The notes under the pieces are model-generated. The model had not been told where the DNA came from. It did no database searches and was given only the letters and a program-made list of their open reading frames with translations. Below, one piece after another: positions 31,944 through 41,908 of a DNA stretch of 55,571 nt; positions within the stretch are counted from its first letter, which is position 1, and the number at the start of each line of letters is the position of its first letter. The stretch is taken from the NCBI GenBank assembly GCA_025526915.1, contig JAHLKH010000181.1, forward strand, positions 1 through 55,571, written 5' to 3'. Origin of the DNA: Entophlyctis helioformis (Eukaryota; Chytridiomycota; Chytridiomycetes; Chytridiales; Chytriomycetaceae). The position numbers were made by a program, and so were the translations under genes.

Positions 31944-32066
31944 GTGCGAGGATACACGCCTTCAACTCGAGCAAGCAGGCAGGAAAGCAGGCAGGAAAAC
32001 GTCTAAAAGTATCTCTATTGGCGGTCTTGGACAGACCCTTGCATGAAAAACAGCGACACCCAGCCA

Positions 32067-35000
32067 TCACTCGCACTCGGTCACAGCAAACGTCTCGTGG
32101 ATCTCGGTGCTGGCGTGCATGTCGTCTCTCGAGTCGGCTCGGCGCGGTTTGAGGTCTGCATTGTCGTGGCTCTTGCTGGAATGCACGCCGCTCGAGCTGC
32201 TCAGCTCTTCGTTCACGGGACCAAGCCGCCGTCCGCTCGCGTCGCGCTGCGAGAAATAGTCGCTGAGCACTTGGATGGTCTGTGCAGACGTTGGCGGCGG
32301 CATCGGCAGCATCATGGTAGGCGATGTAGGCGGCGGACTGGACATGGATGTTTGGTGCGTGTTGCCATGGCTGTTGCCGTGGCCGGCCGCCTGGGTCGGT
32401 GACGGGATGTTTTGGATGCTGCTGCTGCTGTTGACGCGCAGTGGCGTGAGCGTGCCTCCAAGCACAAGCGACACCGACGTCGCCAGCGGGCCAGACGTCA
32501 GTGCCGACACGGTCGATCCGAGAATGTACCCGCCTTTGCTGCTGCCGCCCGACGACCCGCCGCCATTCGCGCCGTTTCCTATGGAGCCGCCCGCTTCCTT
32601 GTCGCCATAGCCCATGACGATCATCAGATCGCTGCGCAGCACTTGCGTCTGGCACGACAGAAACTCCATGACGAGATGGAGCTGCCGCAGATGGCGCAGC
32701 AGCGTGTCAAGCATCGTCTGCACTTGGATGAACCGCGTCAGCGAGTTGGGACTGCGCACGCGGCGAAGGAACTCGATCGATGTTTGCACATGCTGCTTGG
32801 CCTCCAACGCATCCTCGTGCTTCTTGATCAGGTCCCCCAGAATGCTCTGTACGTACATGCATGCGTCATTGGGGTGGAGTGTTAGTCGTCCACGAGTCAA
32901 ATCCGGTTGCCGCTATCAGCACTTGTCGCTCTCACCAGCAACCGGTTTCGTCGCTCGATACCATCGACTCGCGGCCCTCCCGACACAAACGTCAAAACAT
33001 CGCCTGCTGCGCCATGGCCCGACGATTCGATCCGCCACATGCCGAGCCCAAACATGCGGATCTTGTCGAGCGGCGGATACACCGCACCGACGCTCTTGTA
33101 CGCAGCCGCAAAGTTGATCAGCTGCACCCAGTGCCGTGCCTGCTCGTACGCGGACACGCGGCACGCCAGGGAATGCCCCGTCTTGAGGAACACGATGCGG
33201 AACGTAAAGTAGCCAGGGTACGTCAACGACGGATCATGCACCGCAACCGTGTTCTCCAAGTCGATGCGAGTTCCCTTGGGCTCATTCTTTCCGTCCACGC
33301 CACATTAGAGTCAGCACAGACGAGTTTGCCATGTCAACAGCCACGCAGACATCCCAGCCAAGCCACCTACGCTAAACGAAATGAGTCTTGTGGGCACATT
33401 GAGCTTCTGCACCAGCTTGCGCTTCTCGACAAACCAGGACCAGTCATGGAACACGACAAGCGACCCGCCGTCGGCAACCATCCACGTTTTCTGCCATCCG
33501 CGCCATCGAAGCCCGTGGTGGAGCGTCGGTGTCCTGAGCCCCGGCAGACCCGCAGCCGCCGGTCCAGACACACCGCCGTCGCCACCCACCATCGCAGGCG
33601 ATCCTGACCCAATCGACAACCCTGACGCCATGGACGCCATGGTCGATGTTGCCGTCGCGTACATGCCGCCCAGACCGCCGCCGCCACCGTTTCCGTTCCC
33701 ATTGCCGTTCCCATTCCCATTCCCGTTGCTCGCGCCGTTTTGTGATCGGCGCAGGGTCGACGAGTTGGGTGTGGTCGACGACAGGAACGTGACATCGGGC
33801 GAGCAGAACGCGTCGTCGCACCGGAACTTGACCAGACTGCTGCATCGCTGGTCCAGCACGGCCTGCTTGATGATGTTTGGCGCCTCGACATCGTCTGGGC
33901 TTGTTGTCAACGACCTCACGCGCTGGGACGTTCCCGAGTACGTCGGCGAAAAGTAGTTTAGCTGTTGCTGCATCTGTATCTGTAGCTGCTGTTGTTGTTG
34001 CTGTTGCTGCTGTCGTTGGTGCTGGTGCAAGAGTCCATGTTGGTTTGGTGATGTTGGTGATGTTGGTGACGTTGGTGACGACGGCTGGACGATGGGGAAC
34101 TGGAACGGCGATGCAGAGGTTGTGAAGATGGAGAGCGGCACAATCGGCGACGGTGGTGCACTGGTTCCTGGCGATATGGGCAGGCCGGTCATGGAGCCGA
34201 GGCTGTTTCCGCCTGATGGGACAGCAATGCTGATGCCCGGGGCGATCTGGGATAGGCGTGTCGGTATCGATTCGTCGCTGGACCGGCCATGCTGCTTGTC
34301 TGGGAGTGACGGTGGCGGGTACTGGTAAGACATGCCGGAAACGCTCTTGACTGCATCTACAAGGCCTGCAACCACACCAGCCGTGTCAGCGATACTGCTA
34401 TTGTGCATGCAATCGTCTGCAAGACCAGCGTAGGTATCAGTACATCAGTGCGCCGCGAGAGGAGCTGGGAAACCCATCCGCGTGGCGGTGGTGCTTTCTC
34501 GGGCGTGACCTTGTTTCCCTTGGGCTCGGCGGACACCGAACTCTGCTTCTTGTTGAGGTTGTCGTAGATGCTCAGGACCGCAAGACGCGGCACGCCTGGC
34601 GCTTCCTTTTCGACCAGTGCCACAAACTCATCGCGAGTCAGCGGCGCGCTCTTCTTGGCTGTCGCAGACACTCTTGACTTGGCGATCCACTGATGCAGGA
34701 TGACCTGGCAGAGTGCATTCATCTCGGCTGTAGAAGCAGAGGGCACATCACGTCGGTCGGTTGGTCGGTTGGTTGGTCGGGAAGCACTCGCCACTGCCTG
34801 CAGACAATGCAGCAGCAGCATACAACAAACCACTCACAGGGCTGAAGCACAATGTCGGGATTGTCGTCGCGGTACCCATGGCAAAACTCGCTCACGGACT
34901 GGTACTCTTGCCTGTCGTCCTCAAAGCACTTTTCACGTACAAAATGCCTGCATGCCCGTTTGGTGTTGTTCCATGCCACACATCTTGCCAGATCAGCATA

Positions 35001-35125
35001 GCCAGCCCGCAGAGCCGAAAAACATACAGGGCAATCGTCGCGAAACGAACCTGAGCGCATCGTCGATTGGCCAGCCTGCATACAGTCGGCCACTGTCGCC
35101 TTTGATTTTGGAGCCAGCCGAGTCC
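32067..35125 (-). CDS. Sec7-like/PH protein resembling EFA6/PSD ARF exchange factors (5' end unresolved)
   Basis: Exons 35125-35051, 34947-34838, 34727-34444, 34345-33371, 33286-32936 and 32846-32067; the 34444/34345 junction is the least certain. The first three encode a stretch like the C-terminal half of a Sec7 domain: LYAGWPIDDALRHFVREKCF, EFCHGYRDDNPDI, NALCQVILHQWIAK, PLTRDEFVALVEKEAP and LAVLSIYDNLNKKQ. These match, in order, the helices with FAGxTLDxALR, FSxRYxxxNP, LNTDLH, MTxxDFI and ELLxxIYxSIKN. After a Ser/Pro/Gln-rich linker comes a PH domain (WRGWQKTWMVADGGSLVVFH, IDLENTVAVHDPSLT, HSLACRVSAYEQARHWVQLI) with the EFA6-like NAVAVH element, then a coiled coil. The N-terminal Sec7 helices carrying the catalytic glutamate were not found. 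The first exon starts mid-codon, so at least one upstream exon is missing from this model. Expected role: ARF6-type regulation at the plasma membrane. Confidence 0.72.
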
Positions 35126-35665
35126 CTGAGGGGTGGGAGGACAAGCGGGCTCGTCAGTCCTTGCATGTCTCGTGCTTGGCTGGCTGCGGATGGCGGCTGC
35201 TGGCTGGCATGCAATGAAGGCATGCCAATGGCCGCACAAAGATGATTTGCGCGGCATCGGTGCCAGTGTCGCAGCTCCGACATGCCAGCCATGCAACCAA
35301 AGCGTCGGGGCATCGGGTGGTGCGTGGCAAGCTGTCGCGGTGGCGGCCAGATGCGGCGGACGCCGGCGGGCGATGCAATTGGCCATGCTGCCGCCGCTGA
35401 TGCTGCTGCTGCTGCTGCTGCCCGAGTGCTGCCCGAGTGCTGCGAGATGGCGGCAGCCAAAGATGCCAGCGCTGCTGGACAAGCGCTCCGCAGACTCACC
35501 GCATCGGTTCGGCAATCGTGTGCGCCGACAATGACACGCCTGGATCCAGCATTGTTGTTGTCCAGCAAAGACCGGCACGTCGCCTCAATGCGTATTGGAA
35601 TATTCGCGCCTGGTAAATTGGGCACATTGGAAAATTCGCGACGTTCCTCCAATTTAGCAACAGCC
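35126..35665. other. Interval between the Sec7-like gene and the ankyrin gene
   Basis: Should contain the missing 5' exon(s) of the minus-strand Sec7-like gene. A minus-strand frame beginning MAVAKLEERREFSN at 35667 is open to about 35542, but has no Sec7 similarity and no good GT donor. A GCT/GCN-type Ala-coding run lies near 35400-35425. Nothing can be called. Confidence 0.35.
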
Positions 35666-37495
35666 ATGCCGGTGATGATCTCCGACGCCGCCGTGCTCCC
35701 TACGAACAACTGGGACCGTCTCGCCGTCGAGCTCAAGCAGGACATTGTCAAGCGCACCGACATCCTCACGCAGTTCCTGTGCGGCTATCTCGGCCCGGCT
35801 GCCGAGCTCAGCGACGACGTCAAGCGGGCGGTCTGGCGTTATGCCTTGGAGACCAACTGGCGCGGGGACCTCGCTCTGCTCCCAAGCTGAAGCTTGAACT
35901 TGCAGACGTTGTGCTCGTCAAGAACCGTTGACGTACGAGCGGCTGTGCACGCACTTTGCCGGTAAACCTGCCGAGCAGCCACATCTGCCCGACATCCCCA
36001 TGCGCAACATGTGGACAGACCTCGTCAGCATCACGGATGTCAGAGAGAGCGTATCGAGGCCATTCGCGGTGGTTATGTCGACTTCCTCAAGCATCTCATG
36101 GCAAGCAAACATACGGACCAGTACGGGAGAGCTTTCACTATCACACCATCATCCAAAAGAAGGACTATTACGGCAATTATTCATACGACTCTCGTCACCA
36201 CGCCATCGACATTGCAGCGGAGAGTGGCGAAGTCGCGATGCTCGACTCATAGCCTCGTTTCCTGGTAGTGCGAACTATCAACTGGCAACGAGCAAGGCGA
36301 TCGACACAGCGGCAGCCCGAGGCCATCTTGCTGCTGTCCAGTGGCTGGTTTCCAGTCGCTTTCGAAACCAGAGCTGCACGACCGCCGCGATGGATGCTGC
36401 TGGCTGCATTACCCGCATCTCCGGCTGTAGGATGCACGACCGCCGCGATGGACAAGCAGCTGCACAGGGACGCCTCGATGTTATCCAGCTGCTGCATACC
36501 GTATCTCCGACTGTAAATGCTCGACCGCCGCGATGGACAAAGCAGCTGCACAGGGACGCCTCGACATTCTCCAGCTGCTGCATACCCGATTTCCGACTGT
36601 AAAATGCTCGACCGCCGCGATGGACGGTGCTGCTGCTGGCGGCCTTTTCCAGGTCATGCAGTGGCTCGTCGCCAACCTCGGCGCCACGTGCACCAAAAAT
36701 GCCATTGACGGCGCGGCTGCTGCTGGGCATGTCAAAGTGGTCGCCTGGCTCCTGAGAAACCGCGACGGCGGCTGCACAAGCAAGGCGATCGACGCTGCAG
36801 CCTCTCAGGGCAACATCGAGATGCTGCGACTCCTTCTCGACAACACGTCTGTGCGGCCGACCCTTGCCGCATTCAAGCAGTCTGTCACAAAGGGCCATCT
36901 CGAGGTCGTCAAGCTGCTCGTATCGTCCTTCAGGTCTAGACAGCATCTGGCGCCCGCTGTTTTGGGAGACTCTGCGTCGATCAATCAGTACCTTACCGCC
37001 AACGCCGTCGGAGACCATGCGATGTTTGACGCAATCAACAACAACCATTTTGACGTGGCCAAGGCCCTGAATGGCTTTGGCATCGCGTATCCGGAGGGCG
37101 TGATGGACGACGCTGCAGCCAAGGGCCACCTGAGCATCCTCAAGGGACTCAACGACGTGTGCTGGGTCGGGTGCACCACCAAGGCGATGGACCGAGCAGC
37201 CGCCAACGGCCATCTGGACGTCATCCAGTGGCTCGCCGCCAACCGGGCCGAGGGATGCACGGCCGCAGCGTTTACGGATGCCGCCAAGAACGGCCACGCG
37301 GATGTCGTGCAGTGGTTCCTGGACCGCCAGTACCGGTTCACGTGGGAGGTTATCCGCGATGCCAAGAACGGCCGCATTGCCAAGATGTTCGTCGACCGTC
37401 TGGCCCCCAAACAGCGCACCGCCATGAAGGAGGCCGCCGTCGAGGCCAAGTCGTTTGTCGCGATTGCGCGACTCTTTGGCGACTTTTCCGTGTGA
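35666..37495 (+). pseudogene. Ankyrin-repeat protein gene broken by small frameshifts
   Basis: It opens with an intact N-terminal block of about 74 codons (WDRLAVELKQDIVKRTDILT, LKRAVWRYALE-like DDVKRAVWRYALETNWRGDL) typical of large ankyrin families in chytrids and oomycetes. The expected continuation is present but distributed over three frames: LTYERLCTHFAGKP, RIEAIRGGYVDFLKHLMASK, RHHAIDIAAESGEVAML, ATSKAIDTAAARGHLAAVQW. From 36533 to 37495 one frame is intact (320 codons, about nine repeats of the AAxxGHLDVIQWL type: NGHLDVIQWLAANRAEGCTA and others). At least five single-base shifts are needed in 35880-36530, several in homopolymers. Either a decaying gene or a poorly sequenced one; I favour a pseudogene because the shifts are many, while the 3' half could still be expressed. 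Confidence 0.75.
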
Positions 37496-37857
37496 TCTGG
37501 GCTACCTTGGCAATAGCCACTGTTGCTCGAGACGGCACTTGCAAAAAGTATGACGATCGCATAGCAGAGCTGCATTGGTAGCGACAAGCAAAGACGATGA
37601 GAAAGAAATGGAAACGAGAAGGAAAGGAAAGGAAAGGAGACGAAGCGAAGCGGGAACATTGAAGGGGGGCAAATGAAATCCGAGATGCAACAGTACAGTT
37701 GGAAGAAAAGGGGGGGCCCGGCACCGAATGAACACGCCACACCACACCACATCTCGCAGATGCGAGGGAGAAATTAGAATGTGTGCACAAGGAGACGCGA
37801 CGAAGTGTGTGTGCCGGGAGAGAATGCAGGTGAGTAGCCGGCCCAGCAAAGGACCGA
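37496..37857. other. Intergenic region, 3' flanks
   Basis: Convergent 3' ends of the ankyrin and GATA genes. Contains a purine-rich (GGAAA)n tract at about 37617-37640 and a G7 run near 37711. No gene. Confidence 0.5.
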
Positions 37858-40800
37858 CTAGCGCGGCTGGTGAGTGCCTGGTGCCGAAGAAGACGGCGGT
37901 GCCAAGCCCATGGGCGACGGCAGAGGCAGTGGAGCTCCGACATGATGGGCTTGGGAGATGGGCGGCAGTGCGGACAGGGTCGCAGACGAATGAGGGGCCG
38001 CCTGGCTGAGCTGCGGGTGCTGTGCTATTGCCATCGAGGGCGATGCCGACGCAAACATTGGCGACGCAGACGCGTACATTGGCTGTGGCTGTGTGGCGTG
38101 GAGCATGGACGGAGACAGCGACGGCAGACCTTGGACGGATGGCGCTTGGTTGTATCCCTGGATGGACGGCGATGCAGATGCAGATTGTGTGGACATGTAG
38201 CCAGAAGCCGGGTGGTATTCCGACTTGGTCACTGCAGAATGGGCCGGCTGCCAAGACGAATGGAGAAACGGAGGCCTTTCCAAATGGATTTGTGCAGTGT
38301 CTGGCTTCGTGTCCGTGGCTGCGTTGGTGTCGGCATCAGCCTCTGCATCCATGTCCGCGTCGCCATCCATGTCCGCATCGCCCTCTGCGTACGATCCGTC
38401 GGCGGTTGCGGCCATGTTTCCTTCGCCGTCGCCGTCGGCATCCGAAGTCAAGATATCGCCATCTTGGCCGGGCGAAGGAGAGCGCAGGTGGCCAAAGCTG
38501 GGAGACGGGGACATGGATGTAGCTGGTGTGTGGCCCGTTCCAGAGTCGCGCATTGTAAAGTTGTGTTCGCGCATGTAGCGCAGGAACCGCTCAGACGTCT
38601 GGTAGTTTTTCATCAGCCACTGCTCCGACTCGTAGTTGGAGACGGCTTGGCGACGGGCCTCGTGCCTGATCTGCTTGGCCCACTCGAGACCGCATGCCTG
38701 TTAAGCGAGTGCGTTGTGAGGATGTCAGTACTCGAGTGTGTTGGGATGCAATGGGCATAGTAAGGACGGACGGCGCTTCAAGGACTGACATTGCAGAGGC
38801 CGCGTGGGCCGGTCGGGCCTTTGCGCCACTGTGCCGTCTTGCGTGCACCGCACCACATGCACTCGCCGGGGCTGGCTGTCGAGTGGATGACCTTGCGCTT
38901 GCGGCCGGGCGAGCCCTTGTCGTCCACGACCGACGGGCGCTTCTTGGTGGCGCTGGCTGTGGTTGTGCTGCTGCTGCTTGAGCTTGGCGCGGTCGAGGCA
39001 GGAAGCGCGGCAGTACCGGACGCGTGTGGGTGAGACATGGCCGTGAGCATGACCGACGACGCGGGCATGTCGCTGCGACGGCGAGACGCGCCGGTCAGCC
39101 CGCCCGCCGGCGCGATGCTGCCGCCGCCCGGCTTGGTGGTCAGCCGCCGCTTGGCCGGGGGCTGCGAGCCCTGGCCGGGCGTGTAGAAGGCGCCGTACTG
39201 CGTGTCCTGGCCCGGCGCACGCTCATCGCCCGAGGACGACGCCGCGGCCATGGCCGCCGTAGCAGACGCATAGCGGCGGTGTCCGTTGGCGTTGGCAAAG
39301 AACAGGGCGTCACCGGACGAGCTCGAACTGAGCGTGCGGCGGTGAGCGGAAGGCGAGCGTCTGCGGACGCCAAACGACGAGAGCGGGTTTCCAGGGCTTG
39401 CACGGCGCGGCCGGCCGGTGACGTCCAGGTAGTCTGGGAAGGCGGGTGCCGTGGGCAGCGATCTGGTCAGCAGCGAGGGCGAGGCCGACGAGGAGCGGCC
39501 GTTGCGCTGGCTGCCCGGGAGGGCCTGCGCGGCGAGCTCGGGGCTGCCGTGCGAGCGCAGGCGCCACAGCAGAGCGTCGGACGTGATGGCGTGCACCTTG
39601 ACCGACAGATCGTAGGCAGCCTCGATGGGGATGACGGGCGCGCCAGGCGCCTCGGGCGTTGTGCCGCGGGCCGGGCTCCTGCTTCCTGCCGCCACACGGG
39701 CGGGCTGAGTGGGCTGTGCGGGCTGTGCGGGCTGTGCAGCAGGGCCGGGCGAGGGCGACGCAGACGGCCGCGACGCAGTCGATGCCCGGGCATCCAAGGA
39801 TCTGGAGGTGGCAGCGGAGCTTGAGCCCGCGGCGCCGATCAGGGTCGATGACGCCAGAGCGGCGGCGCCAGGCGGGGCGGATAAAGACGCGGCCGAGGCG
39901 GCGGCGGAGCCAATGTCTGAGCGGGGAGGAGACACGGGAGCCAGCGCGGAAGGACCCGCTGACGAGGGCGGCGCGGCGGGGGCCGCAGCGGGGGCCGCAG
40001 CGGGGGCCGCAGCGGGAGCCGTAGATTCCGAGGCGTGGGCGTGGGCGGGGGCAGGTGATGCGGACGGTGCACCAGCGGGAGCCTGCTGGAAAGCATCAGG
40101 CCATGTCACGCCAGTCAGCCAGCAAGTCAGTCAGTATGGCCAGACAGGCCAGCCACGAGCGGCCGAGTGCACATCAACGGGCAGGCAGGCAGCAGGCAGG
40201 CAGCAGGCAGACAGGCGGCAGGCAGACAGGCGGCAGGGAGCAGGCAGCAGATCAGGCGCTCGGCCATCATCGTCGTGGATGCGACCGGCGCACAAATCTC
40301 GCGTGGTCAGATGAGCCGCACATGGATGTGCTGCGAGCAGCGTGCCAGATGCGTGCGAGCAGCGTGCTGGATGCGTGGGTGGATGACAGGGCACCGCACA
40401 GCACCGCACGGGTAGACTGATGCCACCAGATGCCCAGCAGGCAGGCCATCACGCAAGCACGCAAGCCCGCAAGCACACTGTCGCACAAGCGGACACAAAC
40501 AGAGGTCGGGCGGGTGCGGCTCACTTACCGCTGCAGATGCCGTGGACGTCGCAGACTTGATGGGCGAGTCTGTGGCCGAGTGGCGGTCGGGCGACAGCAG
40601 CAGCGAGGATCTGGGGGTGCTGCCAGTGGTCGTGGTGGTGCTGCCAGTTGTGCTGCCGGCCGCTGATGGAGGAGCAGCATCGACGGGCCGTTTGAGCAGT
40701 GAATCAGGATCTTGATCTGACGGCTTGAGCGAGGGTGGATGCGTCTGGGCCGTTGCTGCTGGTCCAGTCGCAGGCGTAGATGACGGTGCAGATTCAGATG

Positions 40801-41086
40801 CACCACCGGCTGGCTGCTGGGAGTGCGATGCCAAGGGCGAATGGCTGCTCGTGGGCAGTGGCGCTGGCACGGGCACAGGACCCAGCACATTGCCTATCCC
40901 CATGCTGCTGTTGCTGTTGCTGTTGGCATTGTTGCCAAGGTCGCTGTTGCGCTGCAGAGGCTGGTGCTGGTGCGGATGCTCGGCCATTGACGGGTACGGG
41001 TGGGCGGCCGTGAGTGCAAACGAGAAGGTGATGCCCTTCATGTTGCGCACCACCTCGAGGGATTGCGGCGGGGTCTTGCGCGGCAT
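37858..41086 (-). CDS. GATA-type zinc finger transcription factor, White-collar-2-like finger
   Basis: Exons 41086-40529, 40085-38790 and 38697-37858 give 897 aa, all phase 0. The single zinc finger is split by the second intron: CMWCGARKTAQWRKGPTGPR, GLCN, then ACGLEWAKQIR. The pattern C-x2-C-x18-C-x2-C with KGPTGPR and LxWAK matches the 18-residue-loop fingers of White collar proteins and plant GATA factors, not the 17-residue AreA/SreA type. It is followed by a conserved-looking helix (YESEQWLMKNYQTSERFLRY then MREHNF). The long N-terminal part (about 1-600) is Ser/Pro/Ala/Gln-rich with no PAS domain that I can see, so light sensing by this protein itself is not supported. The last 230 residues contain an Asp/Ala repeat (DADMDGDADMDAEADADTNA) and a Ser/Pro/Gln tail. 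The first intron (40528-40086) contains a GCAG/ACAG repeat. Confidence 0.88.
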
Positions 41087-41908
41087 CTGCGGCGTGGCTG
41101 CGGCTGCTGCTATGTGCGTGCGTGCGTGTGTGTGGATCTGGGAGTGCACTGGATCTGAATCTGACGCTTGGGACGCCAGCTGCTGGATCGTTGGTGTCGA
41201 TTGGACAAAGATTCGCTGGCTGGCTGTTGGCTCGTTGATGGCTGGCTGTTGGCTGGCTACCAGCCAGGTGCGCACGGAGGTGCAGGGAAGTGCATGCAGG
41301 TGCAGACAGATGCAGAGATGCGGGAGCGTTGGCCACCACCAGACGATGGGCCAAGCGGTCGTCCGGTCAATAAGACACCCCGCCGATCAATAACCAATAG
41401 ATACAGGGCGTCAGTGATTGGCGACGGCTGGCGACGGCTGGCGACTGCACATAGACGGCCTGCAGCAGCCCCTAGACAAGCGGTGCACTCACCTACTCGA
41501 CGATGCAGATGCTGTGGGAAAGTCCCGATCCCGTATCTGGCTGGGATGGATGTGGTCGCTGCGGCGTGGATGTGGTTGTGGTTGAGGGGCTGCGGGTTGA
41601 AGAGTGAACGGGCGGCTGCCGGATCAATTTGTAAGTTGCTCCGTTGTGCGGAGCGGCTGTGCGGGCTGCGGCCGGCCGTGTGGGAGGGGACACTGCCCGA
41701 CGTGTAAAGTCGGGGGCGGTGCAGTCGGCGGCCGGTGCACCACTGCGTGGACGACTGTTGCGTGGGAGGCCGCAGTCAGGGCCCGCGACGGCCGGCCGCC
41801 AAGAAGCTTTGGCCCGGGTGGAGTGCCCAGATCCAGATCCGGCGGCCCCAGATCCCGTGGCACATTGCCGAATTCGCAACGGGTTTCCCTCAGGTGCACA
41901 TTGCAGCC
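41087..41908. other. Shared upstream region of two divergent genes
   Basis: 822 bp between the GATA-factor start (minus) and the ankyrin-protein start (plus). Contains GCTGGCTG-type short repeats at about 41215-41265 and two adjacent copies of GGCGACGGCT near 41420-41445. An open frame runs in-frame from 41735 into the ankyrin gene, so a longer N-terminus is possible. No separate gene seen. Confidence 0.45.

Noticed and set aside
35541..35667. MAVAKLEERREFSN frame as first exon of the Sec7-like gene
   Set aside because: No Sec7 similarity; the only donor that would fit phase is GCGTGT, and its ATG overlaps the opposite ankyrin start.
40180..40260. Possible CRISPR-like or minisatellite array of GCAGGCAG units
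   Set aside because: Irregular short simple repeat inside a spliceosomal intron of a eukaryotic gene; no unique spacers.
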